DNA of 37,729 bases from Planctomycetes bacterium GWF2_42_9 (lineage in GTDB: Bacteria > Planctomycetota > Phycisphaerae > Sedimentisphaerales > UBA12454), in NCBI GenBank assembly GCA_001825675.1, contig MHYA01000146.1, forward strand, positions 1 through 37,729. The letters run 5' to 3'. Shown here piece after piece: positions 1-7,307 of this stretch. The notes below the pieces were generated by a model. It saw nothing but the letters and a program-made list of their open reading frames with translations. It made no database searches and was not told where the DNA came from. Positions within the stretch are counted from its first letter, which is position 1. Each line of letters begins with the position of its first letter. The position numbers and the translations under genes were made by a program.

Positions 1-29
1 CTACTGCAAACTTCTATGAAGCCAGGCCT

Positions 30-277
30 GTCAAGTGGAAAGTTCATGTGATTGGTTCATTCTTCTATCCGGGTCTTAGCAGGCTCGTTTGTGAGCCTTC
101 CCATTCAACTTACTGCGACGATGTTCATTCTCGCAAGCGGGCCATTACGCCCAGAGTTTGCAACGAACCATCGCTAGAACAATCACATCAAACCCACACA
201 CTTAATTCGCCCTTTTATCTCGAAAAATCGCAAAAATCTTTTCTGGAGGGGAGAAAATTCTTTCGAAGAGCCTCCTT
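30..277 (-). ncRNA. Candidate bridge/seek RNA region of the IS
   Basis: This is the non-coding stretch between the transposase stop and the downstream inverted repeat. In IS1111-type elements the guide RNA comes from this side. A clear hairpin is visible (AGGCTC at 81-86 pairing with GAGCCT at 93-98). I cannot fold the whole RNA or identify target and donor loops by eye. The assignment follows from family knowledge plus position, not from a recognised RNA signature. Confidence 0.35.
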
Positions 278-1315
278 TTACGCAGCATTACGCACTTGCC
301 ACATTCTATCCTCTTTTAGCAGCACCCAGCACAACACGGCCAGATGTCTTGCTACCGCCACAATCGCTATTTTCTTCCTGCTCTTGCTGCCACCCATCGC
401 ACGTTCATAAATCCGACGCATCCACGCACTGTACCGAAGCCCCAGCCAGCCCACCTGTATCAGCATCGACCGCGCCAGCTTATTGCCGCATCCGCTGATC
501 TTTCCCTGTCTGTCCGTACTGCCGCTCTGATAACGTCTGGGCGTAAGCCCGAAATAGCTGCCTACTTGTTTGCCATTGTCAAACCTGCTTGCATCATCGA
601 TGGCTGCGTTCATAGCCTCCGAAAGTCTCGGCCCGATACCAGGAACACTCATAAGTATCTGCGTACCCCTGTCAGTCTTGCCGATCTCATCGAGTTTGCC
701 TTCGATCTGCTCGATAGCATCTTTAACTGAAACAAGCTGGGCTAATTCGATAAAAAGCTCGCCACGCCACAATTCCTCTACCTTACATGCACCGGGTTCT
801 CTGGCCTCGCTTTCAAGATACTTCAACCCTGCCTTGTTCCATGCCTTGTCGCCCGAATACATCACCATGCCTTCACGGTCGAATATTGCGCGTATATTGT
901 TGGTTATCGCGATCCGACGCTTGAGCAGACTCTGCCGGTATGCTATCAGCGATCGCTTCTGTCGAACGTCTTTCTTGGGCACATGCACCAAAGGCAAATC
1001 TCCTGCCGCGCTTAGCTTTGCCAACTTGAGAGCGTCTTCACGGTCGCCTTTCTTCTTTACGTTCTTCCACCGCCAAGCATCATGATTGGTGTTGGCTACC
1101 TCAACCTCAACGCCCAAACCCTTACATATATCACATACCCAACCAGCCGCAGGCCCGATCTCAATAACAACCCTCTGTGCCTCAAAGCCGACAATAATAT
1201 TATGCACCTTCGCAGGCTCAGTCGAAATTGTCTCATACCGATGAGTACCTTTGACGCTGTCGAAATAACATACTACCGTCTTGCTCTTGCCCATGTCCAT
1301 TGCTAAAATCTTCAT
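278..1315 (-). CDS. IS110/IS1111-family transposase (DEDD recombinase)
   Basis: Product of 345 aa. The N-terminal RuvC-like DEDD domain starts with MKILAMDMGKSKT, with an acidic residue at D7. The C-terminal Tnp_20-type domain carries SVPGIGPRLSEAMNAAI and a Ser-rich segment YFGLTPRRYQSGSTDRQGK at about residues 254-272, where the family's catalytic serine lies (S264 or S266). Family members move their element through a circular intermediate, guided by an element-encoded bridge (seek) RNA. The start is supported by an AGGAGA Shine-Dalgarno about 9 nt upstream of ATG. Length and domain order are normal, so the gene looks intact. Overlapping frames on the plus strand are shadows. Confidence 0.93.
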   Translation of the reverse strand: MKILAMDMGKSKTVVCYFDSVKGTHRYETISTEPAKVHNIIVGFEAQRVVIEIGPAAGWVCDICKGLGVEVEVANTNHDAWRWKNVKKKGDREDALKLAKLSAAGDLPLVHVPKKDVRQKRSLIAYRQSLLKRRIAITNNIRAIFDREGMVMYSGDKAWNKAGLKYLESEAREPGACKVEELWRGELFIELAQLVSVKDAIEQIEGKLDEIGKTDRGTQILMSVPGIGPRLSEAMNAAIDDASRFDNGKQVGSYFGLTPRRYQSGSTDRQGKISGCGNKLARSMLIQVGWLGLRYSAWMRRIYERAMGGSKSRKKIAIVAVARHLAVLCWVLLKEDRMWQVRNAA

Positions 1316-1433
1316 TGCCAGGTCTCCTTGAAACAGGTTCTAAAAATTTTGGGACATCCCATCCTGGGTAAGCCCGTGTCGCGGTCATTGTACCGCATTA
1401 ACCGTTCCAATCGAGGCCTGGCTTACATAGTTT

Positions 1434-1502
1434 CTCGCAATACTGCGTCCGGCTGCATCGAAAATGCAGGGCATTTCCTGCTTCGCCGTCCTTGTCTTGC
1501 GA
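1434..1502. repeat. Hairpin-rich element next to the IS end
   Basis: An outer inverted repeat, CTCGCAA at 1434-1440 and TTGCGAG at 1496-1502, encloses an inner hairpin, CTGCAT-CGAAA-ATGCAG (1453-1469). It begins a few bases outside the IS inverted repeat. It could be the structured target that the IS inserted into. From 1503 to 1610 I see only a weak AGAGCAT/ATGCTCT hairpin (1523-1546) and no gene. Confidence 0.4.
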
Positions 1503-1610
1503 GTTTTCGCTACGCCATAACCAGAGCATCATATTTAAAATGCTCTAGAAGCATCTAAAAAGCTTTTCGTTTTCCGCTTTATGTTTTTATCCAAACTGAG
1601 TCTGATTGTG

Positions 1611-1910
1611 ATCACAGATTAACTAGGACCTCCTGCCTGATTCATCCCTCATTTTTAATATCAAAAAATGTGTTTTGAAAACAAATCCCAGACAAGAATG
1701 GCACACAGTTGGCACTGGCTTCAGGAATGACAAGTACGCCCGTTTGCCGCCAGGAAATTGACGAGAATGAACTATCATATTTTTTGACAATTGGGCAAAC
1801 CGCCCTGCTCTAGAACTATGTAAAAAGTCATCTTATCCATCAAGCAGCCCTTTTGTAGAACTTCAACAGCCCGCCAAGGCCTTCTTGGCAGACTATTTTG
1901 CCGGTCCCTT
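1611..1910 (-). repeat. Left copy of relic repeat; ends in a transposase 3' remnant
   Basis: This stretch recurs in the same orientation near the right end, split there into 36123-36262 and 36482-36700. Shared stretches include TGTGTTTTGAAAACAAATCC, CAAGTACGCCCGTTTGCCGCC and TCATATTTTTTGACAATTGG. On the minus strand, about 1835-1910 encodes RQGTGKIVCQEGLGG followed by LLKFYKRAA and a stop, matching the last codons of the transposase fragment at 36621-36815. Only about 24 codons remain. The remnant abuts the stop codon of the GH1 gene almost directly. Confidence 0.75.
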
Positions 1911-1917
1911 GCCGTAT

Positions 1918-3270
1918 TCATAAACACTTACCATTTGATTCGATAACAGTTTTATACCAAGTAGCTGAATCCTTAATGGTACGTGTTTGGTCTCGGAAAT
2001 CAACATGCACCAAGCCAAAACGCCTATTGTAGCCAAAAGTCCATTCAAAATTATCCATCAGACACCAATGGAAATAACCCCTAACATCAACACCATCAAC
2101 GGCAGCACGCCTTAGTTCGCGCAAGTAACGATGTGTAAAATCGATTCGCTGCGGATCATGAACCCGGCCATCAAGGCTAACCCAATCGCAATTCGCGATT
2201 CCATTTTCGGTTATAAATACTGGCATGTTATATCGCTCATAAAGGAACTTGGGTCCCCAATAAAGGCTTTGGGGTACTATAGGCCAGTCCATCGCTGTCA
2301 TCGGGAAACCTTGATATCTTGGCGCATCCACAGGTTGTCCCTGCGGCCCCACTGTTGTCTCTCGGCCATTATAAATATTTGCACCGCAAAAATCCAAAGG
2401 TGTGCTGATTATTGCCAATTCCTCGCTTGTTGCCTTGGGCGCTTTTTCGCCATATATATGCAGCCCATCTTCAGGATATCTGCCCAAAAACACAGGATCC
2501 ATCCACCATGTGTTGTTCCAGTATGATTCGTCTGTCATTCTGAACATCGAGGTACGAGCAGCTTCAATATCGGCAGCCGTTTCCGTCGCGGGAACCTTGA
2601 CAACGCCGACCGGGGCGTAACCGATAAAAGGTTTTGTTTTAGCCTGCTCACGGATTACTCGCACAGCCCTGCCGTGTGCCAGCAAAGAATGATGTGCTGC
2701 AAGCAATGCCTGGCTAAGTTCAAGTTTGTCTCCAGGGGCATGATGACCATTTATTATCCCCCCTCCTATAAAACATTGGGGTTCATTGAGTGTCATCCAA
2801 TTGCTGACGCGATCAGAAAAATGTTCAACAACCACACCTGTGTAATCTGCGAACCATTGAGGGCTTGCCAGATTAAGCCAGCCACCCTGGCGATAAAGTT
2901 TGAGTGGAAAATCCCAATGAAAAAGTGTTACATACGGCTCAATACCATTGGCAAGAAGCTCATTTATCAAATTATTATAAAACTCGATTCCTTTAAAGTT
3001 AATTTTTCCAATTCCTTCGGGCAGTATTCGTGGCCAGGACAAAGAAAAGCGGTATGATTTTAGGCCGATCTGTTTCATTAAGGCCACATCTTCCTTGAAT
3101 CTGTGATAGTGATCACAGGCGACATCACCGTTTTCATTCTGGTAAATTGCCCCAGGTTTTCGGCACATCATATCCCATACAGACCAAGTTCGCCCGTCTT
3201 CAACAGCCGCCCCTTCGACTTGGTATGCTGCTGAAGCTGCTCCCCAACTGAAATCTTCTCTAAAACTCAT
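1918..3270 (-). CDS. Glycoside hydrolase family 1 beta-glycosidase
   Basis: A 450-aa protein of typical GH1 length. It hydrolyses terminal beta-linked glucosyl, galactosyl or related residues with retention. The N-terminal signature is FSWGAASAAYQVEG. The acid/base glutamate is E163 in TLNEP (160-164) and the nucleophile is E355 in ITENG (353-357). The late FEWTFGYNRRFGLVHVDF segment, which lines the glycone subsite, is intact. There is no signal peptide, so it acts in the cytoplasm on imported oligosaccharides. It is the last gene of the minus-strand operon, 24 nt after the upstream URO-D-like gene. Its stop is followed at once by the transposase relic, but the C-terminus looks complete. The exact sugar cannot be read from sequence. 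Confidence 0.93.
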   Translation of the reverse strand: MSFREDFSWGAASAAYQVEGAAVEDGRTWSVWDMMCRKPGAIYQNENGDVACDHYHRFKEDVALMKQIGLKSYRFSLSWPRILPEGIGKINFKGIEFYNNLINELLANGIEPYVTLFHWDFPLKLYRQGGWLNLASPQWFADYTGVVVEHFSDRVSNWMTLNEPQCFIGGGIINGHHAPGDKLELSQALLAAHHSLLAHGRAVRVIREQAKTKPFIGYAPVGVVKVPATETAADIEAARTSMFRMTDESYWNNTWWMDPVFLGRYPEDGLHIYGEKAPKATSEELAIISTPLDFCGANIYNGRETTVGPQGQPVDAPRYQGFPMTAMDWPIVPQSLYWGPKFLYERYNMPVFITENGIANCDWVSLDGRVHDPQRIDFTHRYLRELRRAAVDGVDVRGYFHWCLMDNFEWTFGYNRRFGLVHVDFRDQTRTIKDSATWYKTVIESNGKCL

Positions 3271-3294
3271 ATATGTTGCCCTACAAATTATAAA

Positions 3295-4356
3295 TTAATA
3301 ATGTTTATATTCCTGACATGCTTGAACATAGGCTTCTATATTATCCCAAGTCACCTCAGGTTCTAATAGATGAGTTGGCGAACATAGCAGCCCACCTTTC
3401 TTACCGGCAATACGGAGATTTTTATTTGTGAGTTGACGCACATCATCAGGCGATCCGAAAGGCATAGTGCTCTGGGTGCCGATGGTACCACTGAAGGAAA
3501 GGCAAGCTCCAAACTGTTTGTGAAGCTCTTCGAAATCCATGCGCTCGGGCTGAACGGGGTTGAGTATATCAATACCAGTTTCAATAAGATCAGAAATTAA
3601 TGGAAACACAAAACCACAGGAGTGATAATGAATCAATATATCCGACTTAACCGATTTCGCATGGCTAATGACTTTGCTGAGCCTTTGTTTTAGCCACTTA
3701 CGATACATTTGTTCTGACATCATCAAACTATTCTGCATTCCGATGTCGTCGCCAATAAAAATTATATCCGTTCCTGCTTTAGCAAAATTTTCAGCCTTGA
3801 TGCATGCCTGCTGAGTAACTTTATCCAGCAGCCATTCGGCTTTTTCATTATCCGTTTGCATATCGACCATCAACGGAAGCATGCCTCGTAAATACCAGGC
3901 CCTTTCCCAAATGGTTGCTTCCATTTGAGCAACTGCTGCCAATCCACGTTTATGCATACTGTTTACCTGTTGTGTGATCGCGTTTAAATCCAGTCCGCTG
4001 TAATCAGGAAATGGATATTCCCCCATTGTGTTCAATGAAGAACAGCTTTCAAGCGGATGATGCATTCGAAGCATATGCTTTGCTTCAGCACTGCCGGGCT
4101 CATGGGCGACACCCCACGAATCAAATACTGTGCCTTCTTTTAAGTCAGAATAATAAATCCGCCAATCACAATCTGATTTTGCAAGCGCGGCCGCAATATA
4201 TCTGAATGGAAATGAAAATAATTCCTCGTATGCCCTACTAGTTCCATAGCGATTCTTAAATTCCCATTGCAGTGAATGGCAAAGGTCAAACCGCACAGGA
4301 ACAGCCTCATATCCTTGTCGTCTTAACAGATTTAAAAGGTTTTCACGAGGAGTCAC
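3295..4356 (-). CDS. Uroporphyrinogen decarboxylase (URO-D)-fold protein, methyltransferase-like
   Basis: A 353-aa protein of the URO-D/cobalamin methyltransferase superfamily. It starts at GTG with AAGGA about 10 nt upstream. It has the zinc-type H-x-C motif (H245, C247 in YHSCG) and a later cysteine, C325 in GGLLCSPTH, giving the H-x-C-x(n)-C pattern of MtaA/MtbA/CmuA-type methyltransferases rather than true heme-pathway HemE. The LNPVQPE segment is also typical. The product is probably cytoplasmic. It lies between a second URO-D-like gene (46 nt upstream) and the GH1 gene (24 nt downstream), so a role in processing the imported substrate or a demethylation is plausible but unproven. No corrinoid protein is encoded in the window. 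Confidence 0.78.
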   Translation of the reverse strand: MTPRENLLNLLRRQGYEAVPVRFDLCHSLQWEFKNRYGTSRAYEELFSFPFRYIAAALAKSDCDWRIYYSDLKEGTVFDSWGVAHEPGSAEAKHMLRMHHPLESCSSLNTMGEYPFPDYSGLDLNAITQQVNSMHKRGLAAVAQMEATIWERAWYLRGMLPLMVDMQTDNEKAEWLLDKVTQQACIKAENFAKAGTDIIFIGDDIGMQNSLMMSEQMYRKWLKQRLSKVISHAKSVKSDILIHYHSCGFVFPLISDLIETGIDILNPVQPERMDFEELHKQFGACLSFSGTIGTQSTMPFGSPDDVRQLTNKNLRIAGKKGGLLCSPTHLLEPEVTWDNIEAYVQACQEYKHY

Positions 4357-4402
4357 TCTTTGTATCCTTATGAATAGCTACTCTGGCGTGATGTTTTATT
4401 GT

Positions 4403-5431
4403 TTAATTTTCTCTTCTAAAGTTTTCTTGAGCATGCAGTATATCAATAAAGGCAAGCATGTTCTCAAGCGGGACATCTCCTTCGATATCATGCGCGGGAG
4501 CAAAAATATAATTACCCTTTCGACCTGCTTCGAGAAGTTCACGAGTTTGAACCTGCACATTTTCAACAGATCCAAACGGCAGAGTTTTCTGGGTGGATAA
4601 CCCACCGTGAAACGACAATTTTCCCCGGTATTGCTCCATAAGACTGAAAATATCCATCACCTCCGGCTGAAACGGATTAAAGCAATTCAGACCGATCTCC
4701 ACAAGGTCCTCAAATATTTCATCGACATCACCACAGGAATGAATCATCACATATTTGCCGGCATTTCGTACCACCTCGTACATGGATTTCAAGACAGGTT
4801 TGATGAGCATACGCCAGAGCTGGGGTCCCATTTGCAACCCAAACTGCTGACCCCAATCATCTCCGAAATATACCGCATCAATATCATATTCAAGAGCCTT
4901 GCGAATCTCAGCAATATTATATTTGGCAATAGCATTAAACAATTCACTGACAAATTCTGGGTGCAAAACAAAATCCATCATGAGATTTTCCATTCCCCGC
5001 AATGTCCAGGCACGTTCATAAACTGAAAAACCGATTTGAAAGACGCGAAACCGGTCCCCACATTGTGCAATCCTGGCGGGAATGTTATCAAAAAAACGCT
5101 TATCGAGAGGATCCGGGAAATGATAGCCTTTCATCGAAGGCTCAGGGAGCATTATGTTGGCCGCAATACCAATATCCTTATCTGTTGTCCGATCCCATAT
5201 CACTCCAAACACATCCCTGAAATGATCAGGTCCGATCTTTTCAAAAAAACCGATGTTGCTGCCCAGCCTGAGCATATGATTTTGAAGTGCACCTTCCAGA
5301 TTCTGGCCGAAATATTCTTGCAGTTTTTGCCTAGCTTCACATGTAAGCCCAATTGACCATGGCACATAAGGAGGCTGCCGGCCTTCTAAAACCAGGTTTA
5401 TAACCTGTCGTTTTGTTATTATTGCTTTCAA
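4403..5431 (-). CDS. URO-D-fold protein, second paralogue
   Basis: A 342-aa protein with the same fold as its downstream neighbour but strongly diverged. It starts at TTG with AGGTGA 8 nt upstream. It carries H231-S-C233 ([10 protein letters not shown]) and [11 protein letters not shown]. At the place where the neighbour has its second cysteine it reads [12 protein letters not shown], so that candidate zinc ligand is missing. The two proteins may act on different steps or form a hetero-complex. It is in the same operon: 33 nt after the Cys-rich protein gene and 46 nt before the next URO-D-like gene. HemE proper is unlikely given the operon and the sequence divergence. Confidence 0.77.
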   Translation of the reverse strand: MKAIITKRQVINLVLEGRQPPYVPWSIGLTCEARQKLQEYFGQNLEGALQNHMLRLGSNIGFFEKIGPDHFRDVFGVIWDRTTDKDIGIAANIMLPEPSMKGYHFPDPLDKRFFDNIPARIAQCGDRFRVFQIGFSVYERAWTLRGMENLMMDFVLHPEFVSELFNAIAKYNIAEIRKALEYDIDAVYFGDDWGQQFGLQMGPQLWRMLIKPVLKSMYEVVRNAGKYVMIHSCGDVDEIFEDLVEIGLNCFNPFQPEVMDIFSLMEQYRGKLSFHGGLSTQKTLPFGSVENVQVQTRELLEAGRKGNYIFAPAHDIEGDVPLENMLAFIDILHAQENFRREN

Positions 5432-5464
5432 TTTATTTCACCTTTGTGAACAGTATCAAATTGA

Positions 5465-5911
5465 TCAAACTTTTGGTCTAATTGAATTCCTTGCAACCAG
5501 CCTGCACTGGGCATTGCCGCAATTGCTTAAATCAATGCTATACTCTAAGCCAAGCGTTTCCAATACCCGTCGGTACAATATATCACAGTGCTCACAATAA
5601 CTGTGATAAGGTTTAACATGCCTATCTGAGATTAGCCGGCCTTTACTGGGACAATGTTTCATTTCAATAGTAAACTCATCGGCATTTTCATCCAGTGTTA
5701 TTTTGCAATCGGCGGCTTCTTCAGCAAGAGTTCTGCTCCAGTATTCAAAACATCCAGCCACTCCTTTGGCTTTCACGATCTCACGTAGATTATACAGGAA
5801 TTTATCCGAAAGGCTCTCCCAAAAAGTCACAACAGCTTGTTTATCAGCTTTGTTCTCCAGGAATACAAAAAGTTCATTGTAAGCTGGAATAAATTCAGTG
5901 CATGAAATCAT
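5465..5911 (-). CDS. Small cysteine-rich protein B, unknown function
   Basis: A protein of 148 aa. I place the start at the ATG that overlaps the upstream stop as ATGA (5908-5911), rather than at the longer in-frame start at 5965, because this overlap pattern is repeated one gene earlier. It is rich in Cys and His: KHCPSKGRL, then YCEHCDILYRRVLETLG, then CGNAQCRL at the C-terminus. The pattern could bind metal or a cluster. It aligns loosely with its upstream neighbour (shared K.CP....L..R then a C-rich tail). It may belong to the L-2-amino-thiazoline-4-carboxylic acid hydrolase-like group, but I cannot confirm this. It is translationally coupled in the operon. Confidence 0.7.
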   Translation of the reverse strand: MISCTEFIPAYNELFVFLENKADKQAVVTFWESLSDKFLYNLREIVKAKGVAGCFEYWSRTLAEEAADCKITLDENADEFTIEMKHCPSKGRLISDRHVKPYHSYCEHCDILYRRVLETLGLEYSIDLSNCGNAQCRLVARNSIRPKV

Positions 5912-6372
5912 TTCCAGAACTCCTGTACACAGCACCCAGCGCCGGGCTCGTAAGAGCATGAGCACTTATAATCGGCTGTTTGACATATTGAATGATTCAC
6001 AACCTTTGTCGCTTCACAAAAGCGTTCGGTATAGAATAAACCTCGCTGTTTGAGATGTGCAATTGCCGGGCATGCCTTAACAATCACAGTCAATTTGCCA
6101 GGGACATGTATGGTTTCAAATTCGCCGCCCTCAATTGCAAAAACATCGATTATATGTTTTTCGATTGCGGCAAGCCCCTGAATCTTAATATTTTGAATCA
6201 GATCCTTATATATTGCCAGTCCGACTTGTTTCAGATACTCCGTTGTAGCCTCATGTCCGAAATTATCGTCCAGATATTTTATTGCATAACAAAGTACCCC
6301 GTGAAAATCTTTGTGGAGATACTCATTATCGCTAGCGCGGAATTCAATGCATTTAAACTGACCCATTCTCAT
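5908..6372 (-). CDS. Small cysteine-rich protein A, unknown function
   Basis: A protein of 154 aa whose ATG overlaps the aldolase stop as ATGA, so it is translationally coupled to it. The N-terminal half is helical and hydrophilic. The C-terminal half has VKACPAIAHLKQRG, then FCEAT, then YKCSCSYEPGAGCCVQEFW, a cluster of cysteines. It appears to be a distant paralogue of the next gene, which suggests a hetero-oligomer. I do not recognise a characterised family with confidence. The tight coupling aldolase / A / B implies that they serve one step or complex. Confidence 0.7.
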   Translation of the reverse strand: MRMGQFKCIEFRASDNEYLHKDFHGVLCYAIKYLDDNFGHEATTEYLKQVGLAIYKDLIQNIKIQGLAAIEKHIIDVFAIEGGEFETIHVPGKLTVIVKACPAIAHLKQRGLFYTERFCEATKVVNHSICQTADYKCSCSYEPGAGCCVQEFWK

Positions 6373-7286
6373 TTTCCTGGCAAAAGCACAGTTTTGTACT
6401 CTTTTATCATTTTGTCAATTCGCTTCTGTACGCTTTGAGGCAAAGGATATTCAAGATAGCCCCGTGTGGTTCTAAATATGCCCATTTGCACCAGTGCGTA
6501 TTTTAGTCCGGTCAGCCATGATTTTATCTTTTTGCCACCGTAGACGGTATAGTTGATTTTATCGCATGCCTTTTGAAGCTTGCTTAGATGTTCGAAATTT
6601 CCATGTGCGGCTTCTGCAACCATTTTGCTAGCAAGATAACCAATCAAAATACCTCCTCCCGCAAGTACGCCATGATAACCATCTTTGAGATACGGAGCCA
6701 TATTCAATTCGTAGCCGGTCAAAAGCAGTAATTCAGGCCGTTTTTTTGCGGCCGCTAGTGCAATTTTCTTTACGACATCATTAACAGTTGAATCTTTTAC
6801 GAGTTTGACATTTGGATGATCATACACTTTAGCCAAATCTCTGGGGCTGAGCAGATTCGGCAAACGATTATATATTCCTACAGGCAATGTAGAATTTTCC
6901 ACAATCGGCAGATAATATTTTTCAAAAACATTTGACATCGGCCCAGCAAACCATGGTTCGGCTACAACAGCTATATCTGCTCCATCGGCTTTGGCGTTTT
7001 TAATATTGTTCAGAACTTTTAAAGATGAATTATCTGTAACCTGCACTGCTATCATCATCCCGCCTTGGTTTGCTTTTGTAGCCGTGGTGGTGAGCTCACG
7101 CAAATCCTTTTGCGGCATCCATGGTCCTTCGCCGCAAGTGCCACCAATGAAAACACCCTTTTGATTAAGATGAATATGATGTTGAATCATTTTCTCAACA
7201 GCATTGGTATCGATACCGAGATTTTTATTAAAAGGCGTCGGCGAAGCAGACCAGGCTCCGCACAGGTTGGATCGAGATAATTTCAT
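6369..7286 (-). CDS. DHDPS/N-acetylneuraminate lyase-family aldolase
   Basis: A 305-aa class I aldolase of the DapA/NanA superfamily, the usual length for a TIM-barrel member. It has GGTCGEGP (48-55, equivalent to GTTGE), the conserved tyrosine Y139 in VGIYNRLP, and the Schiff-base lysine K164 in LVKDST. Family members condense or cleave pyruvate-type keto acids. In a catabolic operon with a glycosidase and an SSS transporter, sugar-acid or keto-acid cleavage is more likely than lysine synthesis. Substrate residues do not clearly mark it as NanA. The SD is AGGAG. It is 21 nt from the upstream FG-GAP gene and overlaps the next gene by 4 nt. Confidence 0.85.
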   Translation of the reverse strand: MKLSRSNLCGAWSASPTPFNKNLGIDTNAVEKMIQHHIHLNQKGVFIGGTCGEGPWMPQKDLRELTTTATKANQGGMMIAVQVTDNSSLKVLNNIKNAKADGADIAVVAEPWFAGPMSNVFEKYYLPIVENSTLPVGIYNRLPNLLSPRDLAKVYDHPNVKLVKDSTVNDVVKKIALAAAKKRPELLLLTGYELNMAPYLKDGYHGVLAGGGILIGYLASKMVAEAAHGNFEHLSKLQKACDKINYTVYGGKKIKSWLTGLKYALVQMGIFRTTRGYLEYPLPQSVQKRIDKMIKEYKTVLLPGK

Positions 7287-7307
7287 AAAATATTTCTCCT
7301 ATTTTTT

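Larger units (their letters stand above)
11..1437 (-). mobile_element. IS110-family (IS1111-like) insertion sequence
   Basis: This appears to be a complete element of about 1.4 kb built around the transposase at 278-1315. Near-identical inverted repeats bracket the gene: CTATGAAGCCAGGCCT at 14-29 and its complement with one extra base at 1414-1430. Subterminal inverted repeats and a longer non-coding stretch downstream of the transposase (about 250 nt, against about 100 nt upstream) are the IS1111-type arrangement rather than the classical IS110 one. The outer limits given here are estimates, because IS1111 elements extend a few bases beyond the repeats and no target duplication is expected. 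The left part of the window starts only about 10 nt outside the repeat, so that end cannot be checked. Confidence 0.7.

Noticed and set aside
48-410. 120-codon plus-strand frame at the left end
   Set aside because: It runs through the non-coding IS end and antisense to the transposase, with no SD or recognisable domain.
1609-1618. TGTGATCACA as a CRP-type site
   Set aside because: It is inside the relic repeat and also appears in the right copy, so it is explained by repeat ancestry. No promoter is next to it.
4403-5431. URO-D-like gene as hemE
   Set aside because: It has the H-x-C motif of methyltransferase-like members, sits next to a second paralogue and a GH1 gene, and no other heme gene is nearby.
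6369-7286. Aldolase as dapA of lysine biosynthesis
   Set aside because: The fold and lysine fit the superfamily, but the operon is catabolic (symporter, glycosidase), so a biosynthetic role is not supported.
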